Assembly (NCBI GenBank): GCA_019636245.1
Contig: JAHBXX010000018.1
Span: 1-64,000, forward strand
Direction: 5' to 3'
From: Planctomycetota bacterium
GTDB lineage: Bacteria > Planctomycetota > UBA1135 > UBA2386
Length of the DNA stretch: 64,000 bases
This document shows positions 52,479 to 63,297 of this stretch, piece after piece. The notes beneath the pieces were generated by a model. The model saw only the letters and a list, made by a program, of their open reading frames with translations, ran no database searches and had not been told where the DNA came from. Numbering within the stretch: position 1 is the first letter of the stretch; each line of letters opens with the position of its first letter. Both the position numbers and the translations under genes were made by a program.

Positions 52479-53858
52479 TCACAGGAAGCTCATCGCCGAC
52501 GGCCGCGACAGCTCGAAGGTGACGATGTCGAGCGCCTGCGCCGCGAGATTGACGCCGGACATCACCGCCGTCGGCAGCACGATCAGCGGCGAGGCGGCGT
52601 TGCCGAGCGCGTCGTTGGCGTAGACGCCGACGATGATCGGCGACAGCAGGCCGAACTCGCCGACGAACGGCGGCACCGCCGGCAGGGCCGGGAACGCGCC
52701 ACCGGGCACGTTGCCCTCGACCGACCAGGCCATCAGCGTGAAGCTGCCCGGCTGGCCGCCGCTGCTCTGCAGCTGCACGAACGTCTGGCCATCGCCCATC
52801 GTGTGCAGGTTGCGTGGGTAGTTCAGCAGCGTGAACTGCGGCCCCTGCACCGGGATCAGCGCCAGGCCGCCCGGGCCCGAGGTGCCGGACACGCCGGGCA
52901 GCCAGCCGATCTGCGCACCCGTCGTCGCCACGGTCGAGCCCATCGGCACGCCGTTGATCACCGCGATCGAACCGCCGCCGGCGGTGCTGAGGATCGCGCC
53001 GTCGTTGGCGGCGTCGCGCCAGCAGAACAGCAGGTTGGGGTAGCTGTTGCTGTCGACCGGCGACACCCAGGTGCCGCCGTTCGGATCGAGTTCGAGGCCC
53101 GAGAGGTTGAACAACGTGCCGGCCGTGGTGCCGTTCGACTGCCGGAAGCCGCTGTTGCTCACCATCGCCAGCAGCTGCGCCTCGGTGGCGACGCGCACCG
53201 CCGAATTGGCGACGATCGCGGCCACGTTGCCGTTGCCGTCGTAGGTGATCGCGGCCGCCGGGATGCACAGCAGGTCGCCGTCGGCCGCGCTGCCGAAGTG
53301 CAGCGCCTCGGTGAGCGCGAACGAGAAGAACAGATCGCCGGCGAACGTCTGGCAGAGCGCGTCGAGGTTCAGCGTCGTGCCGCCGGTGGCGATCTCGAGC
53401 TGCGCCTCGGTGAGGAAGACCTCCCGCACGCCCTGCGCGGCGTAGCGCACCACGTCCGAGGCCAGCACGCCGAACACCGCGCTGGCGGCGGAGATGCTGA
53501 AGAACACGTCGCGCGGGGTCACCGGACCAGTCGTGCCGGCCTTGACGAAGATCTCGTCGATGACGGCGCTCGATCCGGCCGGGCCGGCGGTCGAGGCCTC
53601 GACGTACTGGCCGTCGTTGTCGAGGTCGCCGACGTAGTGCCACTGCAGGCTGACCGGCAGGAACGGCCGCGCGCTGTAGGCGCCGCCCGGCAACGGGAAG
53701 ACCTCGTAGATCTCCTCGCGCCGGATGGTGTCGATCTCGGGCAGGTCGAGGGCCAGCGTGCGTTCCTCGGCGGCACCCGAGGTCATCAGCACGAGGTGCT
53801 GGGCCGGAGCGATCGCCGCGAGCAGCGGCAGGGAAGCGAACAGGGCGAGGGGGCGCAT
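52479..53858 (-). CDS. secreted protein of an undescribed family, tandem paralogue 2
   Basis: A 459-residue exported protein (signal RPLALFASLPLLAAIAPAQ). It shares its whole length with the neighbour at 53921. Shared blocks are VKAGTTGPVTPRDVFF, LDPNGGTWVSPVDSN, GAILSTAGGGSIAV, INGVPMGSTVAT and FTLLNYPRN, with a C-terminal LSRPSAMSFL. It is mostly beta-rich with frequent Asp/Gly turns. No known domain was recognised. ATG 53858 was chosen as the start of the signal peptide; an upstream in-frame ATG at 53909 is possible. Confidence 0.65.
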   Translation of the reverse strand: MRPLALFASLPLLAAIAPAQHLVLMTSGAAEERTLALDLPEIDTIRREEIYEVFPLPGGAYSARPFLPVSLQWHYVGDLDNDGQYVEASTAGPAGSSAVIDEIFVKAGTTGPVTPRDVFFSISAASAVFGVLASDVVRYAAQGVREVFLTEAQLEIATGGTTLNLDALCQTFAGDLFFSFALTEALHFGSAADGDLLCIPAAAITYDGNGNVAAIVANSAVRVATEAQLLAMVSNSGFRQSNGTTAGTLFNLSGLELDPNGGTWVSPVDSNSYPNLLFCWRDAANDGAILSTAGGGSIAVINGVPMGSTVATTGAQIGWLPGVSGTSGPGGLALIPVQGPQFTLLNYPRNLHTMGDGQTFVQLQSSGGQPGSFTLMAWSVEGNVPGGAFPALPAVPPFVGEFGLLSPIIVGVYANDALGNAASPLIVLPTAVMSGVNLAAQALDIVTFELSRPSAMSFL

Positions 53859-53920
53859 CGACAGGGCTCCGTGGGCAGGCGCGAAGGTCGAAAGGACGGG
53901 GAAGGCCATGGTCGCGGTCC

Positions 53921-55318
53921 TCACAGGAAGGTCGTCGCCGAGGGCGTCGACAGACGGAAGGTGGTGAAGTCGAGCGCCTGCGCCGCGAGGTTCAGGCCGT
54001 GCAGGCCGGAGGTGTCCAGCAGGAACATCTCCGACACCGTGTTGCCGAGCCCGTCGTTGGCGTAGAGCCCGAGGATGATCGGCGTCAGGATGCCGAACTC
54101 GCCGGTGAACGGCGGGATCGCCGGCAGCGCCGGGAAGGTGCCGTTGGCCACCGCCGACTCCGGCGACCACGCGAGCACGGTGAACCCGAACGGCGTGCCG
54201 CCGCTGGTCTGCAGCTGCAGCTGCGTCTGGGTGGTCGACCCGGCCGGGTGCTGGTTGCGCGGGTAGTTCAGCAGCGTGAAGGTCGCCTCCTGCTGCGGGA
54301 TCAGCGCCAGGCCGTTCGGCCCGAAGGTGCCGGTGCTGTCCGGCTGGTAGCCGAGCTGATCGCCGAGCGTCGCCACCGTCGACCCCATCGGCACCCCGTT
54401 GATCACCGCGATCGTGCCGCCGCCGGCGGTGCTGAGGATGGCGCCGTCGTTGTGGAAGTCGCTCCAGCAGAACAGCAGGTTCGGATAGGTGTTGCTGTCG
54501 ATCGGCGACACCCAGGTGCCGCCGTTGGGGTCGATCTCCAGCCCGGACAGCTCGATGTTCGGACTGCTGCTGACGACGCCGCCGACCGACGTGCGGTGGC
54601 CGCTGTTGACGACCATGGCGATCAGGTCGGCCTGCGAGGCGATGCGGGTGGCGGTGCCGGGCGCGATCGCGCTGACGTTGCCGTTGGCGTCGTAGGTGAT
54701 CGCGCTGGCGGGGATCACCAGGATGTCGCCGTCGTCGGTGGCGATGCCGTTGATCGTGTTGACGCCGGCCTGCGAGAAGAAGATGTCGCCGGCCGCCGAC
54801 TGCGCGATCGCGTCCAGGTTGACGGTGTTGGACGCCGCGGCGTAGCCGCAGGCGGCGTTGAGCTGCACCTGGGTCAGGAAGTACTCGAGCGAGCCCTGGC
54901 CGGCGTAGCGCACCACGTCGGACACCCGCAGCCCGGGGATCTGCAGCGACGTCGTCGAGGCGATGCTCCAGAACACGTCGCGCGGCGTCACCGGCCCGGT
55001 CGTGCCGGCCTTGATCAGCACCGCGTCGAGGGTGTTGCCGGGGCCCGAGGTCGCCGCCTCGACGTAGATCGCATCCCCGTCGAGGTCGCCAACGTAGTGG
55101 TACTGCAGGCTGATCGGCAGGAACGGCCTCGCCGGGTACGGCACGCCCGGCGCCGGCGTGATCTCGTAGATCTCGTCGCTGCGCATCAGGTCGACCTCGG
55201 GGGCGTCGAGGGCGAGCGTGTTGCGATCGGCGGTGCCGGAGATGAACAGGATGGTGTGCTGCGCTGGCGCCAACGCGGCGAACAGGGGCAGTGAACCGAG
55301 GAGGATCGGGATGCGCAT
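53921..55318 (-). CDS. secreted protein of an undescribed family, tandem paralogue 1
   Basis: A 465-residue exported protein (signal MRIPILLGSLPLFAALAPAQ). Paralogous to 52479-53858 over its full length, including PARPFLPISLQYHYVGDLDG, IDPNGGTWVSPIDSNTYP, INGVPMGSTVATLGDQ and the terminal LSTPSATTFL. No catalytic or binding motif was recognised. A GGAG Shine-Dalgarno lies about ten bases before ATG 55318. It is probably co-transcribed with the downstream paralogue (62 bases apart). Confidence 0.68.
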   Translation of the reverse strand: MRIPILLGSLPLFAALAPAQHTILFISGTADRNTLALDAPEVDLMRSDEIYEITPAPGVPYPARPFLPISLQYHYVGDLDGDAIYVEAATSGPGNTLDAVLIKAGTTGPVTPRDVFWSIASTTSLQIPGLRVSDVVRYAGQGSLEYFLTQVQLNAACGYAAASNTVNLDAIAQSAAGDIFFSQAGVNTINGIATDDGDILVIPASAITYDANGNVSAIAPGTATRIASQADLIAMVVNSGHRTSVGGVVSSSPNIELSGLEIDPNGGTWVSPIDSNTYPNLLFCWSDFHNDGAILSTAGGGTIAVINGVPMGSTVATLGDQLGYQPDSTGTFGPNGLALIPQQEATFTLLNYPRNQHPAGSTTQTQLQLQTSGGTPFGFTVLAWSPESAVANGTFPALPAIPPFTGEFGILTPIILGLYANDGLGNTVSEMFLLDTSGLHGLNLAAQALDFTTFRLSTPSATTFL

Positions 55319-55478
55319 CGAGGAGCTCCGTAGGGGTCGGGCGGCGAGCCGCCAAGCGGTTCAGGATGGCCGGCCGCAGCGAGGACGCAAGGGCCGCGCC
55401 CCCGCCAAGGCGAGATCGCCGGCAGGCCAGGAGCCGCGCTGGCGCACGGCGCCACGGGGCCGGCACAATCTCCCCGCC

Positions 55479-56085
55479 TTGCATACCCTGCTGCGCAATG
55501 GTCCCGCCGGCGCGAGCGCCACGATCGTGCTGGCCCACGGTGCTGGCGCCGGCATGGACCATCCCTTCCTCGCCACGGTCGCCGAGTCGCTCGGCGATGC
55601 CGGCTACCAGGTGCTGCGCTTCGAGTTCCCCTACCAGCAGGCCGCACGGCAGGGTCCGCGCCGCGCACCCGACCGGCTGCCGGTGCTGCAGGCGGAAATG
55701 CGCGAGGTCGTGCGGGCCCACGCCGGCGCTGCCTTCGTGCTGGCCGGCAAGTCGCTCGGCGGTCGCGTCGCCACCACGTTGGCCGACGAACTGGGAGCCG
55801 TCGCCGCGGTCGTGTTCGGCTACCCCTTCCACCCGCCGCGCCAGCCGACGCGCCTGCGCACCGAGCACCTGAGGGCGCTGCGCACGCCGACGCTGATCCT
55901 GCAGGGCGAACGCGACCCCTTCGGCACCCGCGCCGAGGTCGCCGGCTACGCCCTGGCGCCGGCGATCGAGATCGAATGGCTGCCCGACGGCGACCATTCG
56001 CTGCAACCGCGCCGACGCAGCGGCCACACGGTGGAAGCCAACCTGCAGGCCGCGCTGCGGCGCACCGTGGGCTTCCTGCAGCAGT

Positions 56086-56096
<11 letters not shown>
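55479..56096 (+). CDS. alpha/beta hydrolase of the KANL3/TEX30 type
   Basis: A 205-residue hydrolase-fold protein: VLAHGAGAGMDHPFL (oxyanion loop), the nucleophile elbow LAGKSLGGRVATTLA (Ser), the acid near LQGERDPFG and the His in PDGDHSLQPR. These fit the small KANL3/Tex30-like family. No ATG fits before the first strand, so TTG 55479 (LHTLLRNGPAG) is used; CAATCT lies seven bases upstream as a possible -10. The 3' end overlaps the convergent small gene by 11 bases. Confidence 0.75.
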
Positions 56097-56399
<303 letters not shown>

Positions 56400-56403
<4 letters not shown>

Positions 56404-59400
56404 CGGCGCCCCGCCCGGCCGAGCGCCGCGGCGACCAACGCCTGCTGCTCCGCCTTGTGCTTCTGCAGCGAGCCGGTGGCGGGACTCGCCGCGGCCCGGC
56501 GCGAGGCGCGCGCCGCCCAGTCGAAGCGATCGCGCACGAAGGTCCAGGCGCCCATGTTGGCGGGCTCCTCCTGGCACCAGACGAACGTGGCCGCCGGGTA
56601 GCGGGCGCGAACGGCCTGCATCGCCGCGGCCGGCCACGGGTAGAGCAGTTCGATCCTGACCAGGGCCACGCCCCGATCGTCGCCGCGCGCCTCCAGCAGG
56701 TCGTAGTAGACCTTGCCCGAGCAGCAGACGACGCGCTGCACCGCCGCCGGATCCGCCGCGCCGTCGTCGAGCACCGCCGCGAAGCGCCCGGTGGCGAGCT
56801 CCTCGGCGGCGCTGCCGGCCTCCTTCATGCGCAGCAGGCTCTTCGGCGTCATCACCACCAGCGGCTTCTGCTCACCGGCCAGCGCCTGCGCGCGCAGCAG
56901 GTGGTGGTAGCTCGCCGCCGTCGTCGGGTTGGCGACCCGCAGGTTGTTCTCGGCGCACAGCTGCAGGAAGCGCTCGAGGCGCGCGCTCGAGTGCTCGGGG
57001 CCCTGGCCGTCGTAGCCGTGCGGCAGCAGCAGCACCAGCCCCGAGGCCTGGCCCCACTTCGCCTCGCCGGCGGCGAGGAACTGGTCGATCTGGATCTGCG
57101 CGCCGTTGACGAAATCGCCGAACTGCGCCTCCCACAGCACCAGCGCGTCCGCCGCCACCGTGCTGTAGCCGTACTCGAAGCCCAGCGCCGCCTCCTCGCT
57201 CAGCAGCGAATCGACGACGACGAACGGCCGCTGGCCGGCCTCGAGGTGGTTCAGCGGCACGTAGCGGCGGCCGTTGGCGGCGTCGTGCAGGGCGGCATGG
57301 CGCTGGCTGAAGGTGCCGCGGCCGGAGTCCTGTCCGGCGAGCCGCACCGGCACCCCGGCGGTCAGCAGCGACGCGAACGCCAGCGCTTCGGCGGTGGCGA
57401 AATCGACCGGCGACCTGCCGGCCAGCATCTCCGCCCGGCGACCGAGCACGGCCTTGACCTTCGGGTGCGCGGTGAAGTCGGCCGGCCAGTCGAGCAGGCG
57501 CGCATTCCAGGCCTGCAGCCGCTCGAGCGGCACCGGGGGCACCGCCGGCGTCCATTCGCGCTCGCCGGCTTCCTCGGGCAGGACCACCGGCGGCGGTTCG
57601 GTCGCGCGCACCTCGTCGAGCGACGCCTTGAGCCGCTGCTGCACCTGGGCGTCGTAGCCGGCGAGTTGCTCCTCGCGCAGCACCCCGGCCCTGATCAGGA
57701 AATTCTGGTAGATCCGGCGCACGGTCGGGTGCGCCTCGATCTGCCGGTAGAGCAGCGGCTGCGTGTAGCTGGGCTCGTCGCCCTCGTTGTGGCCGTGCCG
57801 GCGGTAGCAGACGATGTCGAGCACGACGTCGCTGTGGAACCGGGCGCGGTACTCGATCGCCAGCCGGACCATGCGCACCGCCGCGAGCGGATCGTCGCCG
57901 TTGACGTGGAAGATCGGCGCCTGGATGCCCTTGGCGACGTCGGTGCAGAACGGCGTGCTGCGCGAGTCGTGCGGCGAGGTGGTGTAGCCGATCTGGTTGT
58001 TGACGACGATGTGCACGGTGCCGCCGGTGCGGTAGCCGTGCAGCTGCGACATCTGCAGCGTCTCGTGCACCACGCCCTGGCCGGCGAAGGCCGCGTCGCC
58101 GTGCACCAGGATCGGCAGCACCCTCGCCCAGGCCGAGTGCGCGCCGTCCTGCGGCAGCTGTTCCTGCCGGGCCCGCGCCATGCCCTCGACGACCGGGTCG
58201 ACGGCCTCGAGGTGGCTGGGGTTGCAGGCGAGCTCGACGGCGACCTGGCGGCCGCCGGCCGTGGCGTAGTCGGCGCTGGCGCCGAGGTGGTACTTCACGT
58301 CGCCCGAGCCCTGCGCCATGGTCGGGTCGAGCCAGCCCTCGAACTCGCCGAAGATCTTCACCAGCGGCTTCTTCAGCACGTGCGCCAGCACGTTGAGGCG
58401 GCCGCGGTGCGCCATGCCGAGCACCGCGCGCTGCACGCCCAGTTCGGCGGCGCGGTCGAGCAGCGCGTCGAGCACCGGGATCAGCGTGTCGCCGCCCTCG
58501 AGCGAGAACCGCTTGTGGCCGACGAACCGCGTGTGCAGGAACTGCTCGAACGCCTCGGCCTCGACCAGCTTGTCGAGGATCTGCAGCTGCGCCTCCTGGC
58601 TCAGCGGCTCCTCGTTGCGGTTGCCCTCCATGCGTTCGCGCAGCCAGTGCCGGCGCTCCTGGTCGGCGATGTGCATGAACTCGGCGCCGACGTGCCGGCA
58701 GTAGGTGAGGTGCAGGACCTCCTGGATCTCGCGCAGGGTCGCGAACGGCTTCTTCGTCACGCCGTCGCTGTAGAAGGTGCGCTCCTTGTCCCACAGCGTC
58801 AGGCCGTAGGTCGACATGTCGAGCTCCGGCCAGTCGCCGGGCTCCCACGCCCCCGGCCCGCTGCGCAGCGGATCGAGGTCGGCCAGCACGTGGCCGCGCA
58901 CGCGGTAGCTGCGGATGTAGGTCATCAGCCCGGCGGCGCGCTCGAGGTTCTCGGCCTCGCGCAGGCTGCTGCCCAGCGGCGGCCGCCGGTCGACGCTGAG
59001 CCGCACCGGCCGGTAGGGCACCTGCAGCGAGCGGAACACCTCGTCGTAGAAGCCCTCCTCGCCGAGCAGCAGGCGGTGCAGCCAGTCGAGGAACTGTCCC
59101 GACTCGGCGCCCTGGATGACGCGGTGGTCGTAGGTGCTGGTCACGACCATGATGCGCGACACCGCGAGCTCGGTGAGCGTCTCCGGCGACGCGCCCTGGA
59201 ACGCTCCCGGCACGCCGATCGCGCCCGTCGCCAGGATGAACGCCTGCCCGGCCATCAGCCGCGGCAGCGAGCTGACGGTGCCGATCGTGCCCGGGTTGGT
59301 CAGCGAACAGGTCGTGCCGGCGAAGTCGTCGGGCCCCAGCGTGCCCTTGCGGGCCTTGTCGATCTGCCGGTTGTACGCCGCGAGGAAGCCGGCGAAGTCC

Positions 59401-59999
59401 AGGGCGCCGGCGTCCTTGACGTTCGGCACCACGAGGCTGCGGCGGCCGTCCCCCTTGCCGGGCAGGTCGACGGCGATGCCGAGGTTCAGCGCGCGACCCT
59501 GGCGCCGGAACGGCTTGCCGTCCTGCTCGACGTACTGCCCGGCCATCGCCGGCACCCGCTGCATCGCCCGCACCATCGCCCAGGCGATCAGGTGCGTGAA
59601 GCTCACCTTGGGCAGGTACAGGCCCTGCTGGTGCCGGTTGATCGCGTGGCGGTTCTCCTCCAGCACCTTGACCGGGATCTCGCGGGTCGACGTGGCCGTC
59701 GGCACCGTCAGGCTCTCGGTCATGTTCTTGACGATGCGGCCGGCGACGCCGGCCAGCGGCTGCAGTTCGTCGTCGGCCGGGGGCGCGGCCGCCGCCGGCG
59801 GGCCCGCCGCGGCCTTCGCCGCCGGTGCGGACGGAGGCCTGCCGGCCGCTTGCGCGCGTTGCTCGGGCGGCAGGGTGGCCTCGAACCAGTTGCGCCACTC
59901 GGCCGGCACCGAGTCCGGCGCCGCCAGGTAGTCGCCGTAGACCTTCTCGGCGTAGGCGGCGTTGAGGCCGAACACTTCTTCGAAGTCGGGACGGAGCAT
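56400..59999 (-). CDS. fused E2-E1 2-oxoglutarate dehydrogenase (multifunctional 2-oxoglutarate enzyme, Kgd/OdhA type)
   Basis: A 1199-residue enzyme for 2-oxoglutarate oxidation in the TCA cycle. The N-terminal E1-type tail (FGLNAAYAEKVYGDYLAAP) is followed by an Ala/Pro linker. The acyltransferase (E2) catalytic domain spans ~95-330, with active-site His292 in TSTYDHRVIQGAESGQF. The thiamine-diphosphate E1 follows from ~360: MAHRGRLNVLAHVLKKP, NGDDPLAAVRMV, CYRRHGHNEGDEPSYTQP, PLNHLEAGQRPF. It has no lipoyl domain, as in actinobacterial Kgd/OdhA. ATG 59999 is 20 bases after the infC stop. The small membrane gene overlaps its end. Confidence 0.92.
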
Positions 60000-60019
60000 G
60001 TTCGGCACGGCGGCGGGCC

Positions 60020-60562
60020 TCACTTCTTGGTCAGCAGCAGCACCATGCGCCGGCCTTCCATGCGCAGGCCGGACTCGACCTTGGCGACGTCGGCCAGCAG
60101 CTTCACCACTTCGTTGACGACCTGCTCGCCGACTTCCTTGTGCGCCATCTGCCGGCCGCGGAACAGGCAGCAGACCAGCACCTTGTCGCCGTCGGCGAGG
60201 AACTGGCGCGCCTGCTTGATCTTGACCTGCAGGTCGTGGTCGCCGGTCGCCGGTCGGACGCGCAGCTCCTTGACCTGGACCTGGTGCTGCTTGCGGCGGC
60301 TCGCCTGCTCCTTCTTCTTCTCCTCGTACTTGTACTTGCCGAAGTCCATGATGCGGCACACGGGGGGCCGCTGGTTCGGCGCGATCTCGACCAGGTCGAG
60401 CTGCTTGTGCAGCGCCAGCGCGAGGGCGTCGGCAGTCTCCATGATGCCGAGCTGCTTGTTCTCCTCGTCGATGACGCGCACCTGGCGGATGCGGATCTGG
60501 TGGTTGATGCGCGGACCCCGGTCATGGGCAACCGGACGCCGCGAATCAGGCCTGCCGGACAT
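60020..60562 (-). CDS. infC: translation initiation factor IF-3
   Basis: A 180-residue protein that binds the 30S subunit and checks the start codon. It has RINHQIRIRQVRVIDEENKQ, the linker MDFGKYKYEEKKKEQ, and a C-terminal domain ending GRRMVLLLTKK. ATG 60562 is used; TGA at 60580 blocks an upstream start in this frame, so the rare AUU/AUC start seen in many infC genes is not used here. An 11-residue out-of-frame reading frame (60581-60546) overlaps the start. rpmI and rplT do not follow; the fused dehydrogenase does. Confidence 0.93.
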   Translation of the reverse strand: MSGRPDSRRPVAHDRGPRINHQIRIRQVRVIDEENKQLGIMETADALALALHKQLDLVEIAPNQRPPVCRIMDFGKYKYEEKKKEQASRRKQHQVQVKELRVRPATGDHDLQVKIKQARQFLADGDKVLVCCLFRGRQMAHKEVGEQVVNEVVKLLADVAKVESGLRMEGRRMVLLLTKK

Positions 60563-60787
60563 GGATCCTCTTCGACTTCATCTGCACGTGGTACGGACTC
60601 CTTGGAAGGAAACGGTCGGATGCGGGCAGCCGACGCCAGCTGCACCGCGGGCGCGGAAGGGTAGTAGCGCCACCGCCCGGCCGCAACCGAGTATCGGCCG
60701 CCGCGACGGACGGCTGCACCCGTCCGCCCCCGCCGTGCGGCCGCTGGCGCCCGTCGCCCAGCACCGCGACCGACGCCACGGTCGTCG

Positions 60788-60816
60788 TTCCGCTGGCCGC
60801 TGGCGCGGGCTAGCAT
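60788..60816 (+). promoter_or_regulatory. promoter of the BamE-like lipoprotein gene
   Basis: TTCCGC (60788-60793), 17 bases, TAGCAT (60811-60816). About 44 bases lie between the -10 and ATG 60861. Confidence 0.5.
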
Positions 60817-60860
60817 GCGCGCCGCGGCGCGGGCGGTTCCCGCGCCCCCCCACGACCGTC

Positions 60861-61268
60861 ATGAAGCCACTCCTCCGTTCCCTGCCCTGTCTGCTCCTGT
60901 GCCTCGCCGCCGGCTGCAAGTCCGCCGAGGAGAAGCGCGCCGAGCGCGAGGCCAAGCAGGCCCAGTACGAAGCCGAGCTGAAGGCGCAGATGCACGCCAA
61001 CGTGCCGGCCGACTCGCCGCTGCAGCAGGTGACGCTGGGCATGAGCGAGAGCCAGGTGCAGACGATCCTGGGCGCCCCGAACTCGACCAGCTCGCACATC
61101 ACCGGCAAGCAGTTCATCCCGTTCAACTTCAAGGCCCGCGACACGGTGCGCATCGTCTACCACTGGAAGGGCATCGGCCGGGTCGAGTTCTCGCACGGCA
61201 GCTGGGGCCAGCAGAACGGCGCGATCCTCTGCATCCACGACGCGAACGAGCCGGGCTTCAAGCCCTGA
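60861..61268 (+). CDS. small lipoprotein with a BamE/SmpA-like domain
   Basis: A 135-residue lipoprotein (Cys19 in CLAAGC). A Lys/Glu-rich helix (~20-45) precedes the SmpA/OmlA-like part: SPLQQVTLGMSESQVQTILG, then a beta-hairpin RIVYHWKGIGRVEFSHG. The LGMSESQVQTILGAP pattern is the family's conserved helix turn. A role in outer-membrane protein assembly is possible but not shown by context. Confidence 0.75.
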   Translation: MKPLLRSLPCLLLCLAAGCKSAEEKRAEREAKQAQYEAELKAQMHANVPADSPLQQVTLGMSESQVQTILGAPNSTSSHITGKQFIPFNFKARDTVRIVYHWKGIGRVEFSHGSWGQQNGAILCIHDANEPGFKP

Positions 61269-61298
61269 TCGGGGAGACCCGTTCGGGGGAGCCCGATC
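61267..61298. terminator. hairpin between convergent lipoprotein and thrS genes
   Basis: GATCGGG (61267-61273) and CCCGATC (61292-61298) form a perfect stem around an inner CCCG-TT-CGGG hairpin. No T run. Confidence 0.4.
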
Positions 61299-61347
61299 GG
61301 CAGCACCCGACCGGGAGCCGCCCCGGCGGCCGCGACCGCGCGACCCG

Positions 61348-63297
61348 CTAGCTTCGCTCCGCCACGAGCCGCCCCAGCAGCTCGGCGAACGCCGCCACCG
61401 GCATCGCGCCGAGGTCGCCGTCGACCCGGGAGCGCACGGTGACCGTGCCGTTGGCCACCTCCTGGTCGCCGACGACGGCGACGAACGGCACCTTCTCCTG
61501 GAACAGGTGGTGCCGGATCTTGTGGCCGATCTTCTCGTTGCTGTCGTCGGCGTCGACGCGCAGGTCGCGCCCACGCAGCTCGGCGGCGAGGCGGCGCACC
61601 GGCTCGGCATGGCGCTCGCCGACCGCCAGCAGCACCGCCTGGACCGGCGCCAGCCACGCCGGGAAGGCGCCGCCGTGGTGTTCCACCAGCACGCCGAAGA
61701 AGCGCTCCAGCGAGCCGAGCAGCGCGCGGTGCACCATCACCGGGCGCGCCTTCTGCCCGTTGGCGTCGATGTAGGTCATGTCGAACCGCTCGGGCAGGTT
61801 GAAGTCGCACTGGATCGTCGAGCACTGCCAGGTGCGGCCCAGCGTGTCCTTGATCTTGACGTCGATCTTCGGTCCGTAGAACGCGCCGCCGCCCTCGTCG
61901 ACCGCGTACGGCAGCCCGACCGCCTCGAGCGCCCGGCGCAGCGCCGCGGTCGCCTTCTGCCAGCTCGCGTCGCTGCCGACGCTCTTCGCCGGCCGGGTGC
62001 TGAGGTTCATCTCGTACTCGTGGAAGCCGAACGCGCGCAGCATGTCGATCACGAACCGCAGGCAGCGTTCGATCTCCGCCTCGACCTGGTCCTCGCGCAG
62101 GAACAGGTGCGCGTCGTCCTGGGTGAAGCCGCGCACGCGCAGCAGCCCGTGCAGCGAGCCCTGGTTCTCGTAGCGGTAGACGGTGCCCAGCTCCGCCCAG
62201 CGGAACGGCAGCTCGCGGTAGCTGCGCCGCTTCTGCTTGAAGATCTGCACGTGGAACGGGCAGTTCATCGGCTTCAGCCGGTACTCGGCGCCGTCGATGT
62301 CGATGCCCGAGTACATCGAGTCCTTGTAGAAGTCGAGGTGGCCCGAGGTCTGCCACAGGTCGGCCTTGGCGATGTGCGGCGAGTAGACGATGTCGTAGCC
62401 GCCGCGCAGGTGCGCCTGGCGCCAGTACTCCTCCATCTTGTGGCGCACGAACCCGCCCTTGGGGTGCCACAGGATCAGGCCGGCGCCGAGGTCGCCCATG
62501 GTCGAGAACAGATCCAGGTCGACGCCGAGCCGGCGGTGGTCGCGCTTCTGCGCCTCCTCGAGGTTGTGCCGGTGCGCGTCCATCGCCTTCTTGTCGGCGA
62601 AGGCGTGGCCGTAGATGCGCGTCAGCATCCGGTTGTGCGCGTCGTCGCCGAAGTAGGCGCCGGCGAGCGCCAGCACCGCGATGCCCTGGCCGATGCGGCC
62701 GGTGCTCGGCACGTGCGGGCCCTTGCACAGGTCGACGAACCCGCCGGAACGGTAGAACGTGATCGGCTGGTCGGTGGGGATCTTGTCGATCGTCGCCACC
62801 TTGTAGTCCTCGCCGTGCCGCGCCATCAGCGCGCGCGCCTCGTCGCGCGGCAGCGACTCGAGCACGAACGGCACGTCCTGCTGCACGATCTCGTGCATCA
62901 GCTGCTCGAGCCGCGGCAGTTCGTCCTGGGTGATCGGCTGGTCGCCGAAGTCGATGTCGTAGTAGAAGCCGTAGCGCGGGTCGTCGACCGGCGGGCCCTT
63001 CCACAGCTTCGCCTGCGGACGGATGCGCTTGACGGCATCGGCCAGCACGTGGGCGGCCGAGTGGCGCAGCACCTCGAGCCCCTCCTTGCTGTCGCGGGTC
63101 AGGATCCGGATGCGCGCCGAGCGCGCGATCGGCAGCTGCAGGCTCTGCACCTCGCCGTCCAACTCGATGCCGACGGCGGCCTTCGCCAGCCCCTTGCCGA
63201 TCGACTCGGCGACCTGCAGGCCCGTCGTGCCCGCGGCGTACTCGCGCACGGAGCCATCGGGGAGGGTGAGTCGGATCGGGGTGGCGAGGGAGGACAT
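61348..63297 (-). CDS. thrS: threonyl-tRNA synthetase
   Basis: A 649-residue class II synthetase. An N-terminal TGS domain (~1-65) is followed by the editing domain with RHSAAHVLADAVKR and GPHVPSTGRI. The catalytic domain has zinc-binding LKPMNCPFHVQIF, FRWAELGTVYRYENQGSLHG and GGGAFYGPKIDVKI. The anticodon-binding C-terminal domain includes FPAWLAPVQAVLLAVGERH. ATG 63297; an ACAATC box lies about 35 bases upstream. Confidence 0.96.
   Translation of the reverse strand: MSSLATPIRLTLPDGSVREYAAGTTGLQVAESIGKGLAKAAVGIELDGEVQSLQLPIARSARIRILTRDSKEGLEVLRHSAAHVLADAVKRIRPQAKLWKGPPVDDPRYGFYYDIDFGDQPITQDELPRLEQLMHEIVQQDVPFVLESLPRDEARALMARHGEDYKVATIDKIPTDQPITFYRSGGFVDLCKGPHVPSTGRIGQGIAVLALAGAYFGDDAHNRMLTRIYGHAFADKKAMDAHRHNLEEAQKRDHRRLGVDLDLFSTMGDLGAGLILWHPKGGFVRHKMEEYWRQAHLRGGYDIVYSPHIAKADLWQTSGHLDFYKDSMYSGIDIDGAEYRLKPMNCPFHVQIFKQKRRSYRELPFRWAELGTVYRYENQGSLHGLLRVRGFTQDDAHLFLREDQVEAEIERCLRFVIDMLRAFGFHEYEMNLSTRPAKSVGSDASWQKATAALRRALEAVGLPYAVDEGGGAFYGPKIDVKIKDTLGRTWQCSTIQCDFNLPERFDMTYIDANGQKARPVMVHRALLGSLERFFGVLVEHHGGAFPAWLAPVQAVLLAVGERHAEPVRRLAAELRGRDLRVDADDSNEKIGHKIRHHLFQEKVPFVAVVGDQEVANGTVTVRSRVDGDLGAMPVAAFAELLGRLVAERS

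Noticed and set aside
60560..60600. Rare AUU or AUC start for infC
   Set aside because: An in-frame TGA at 60580-60578 and a usable ATG at 60562 leave no place for a longer product from a rare start.
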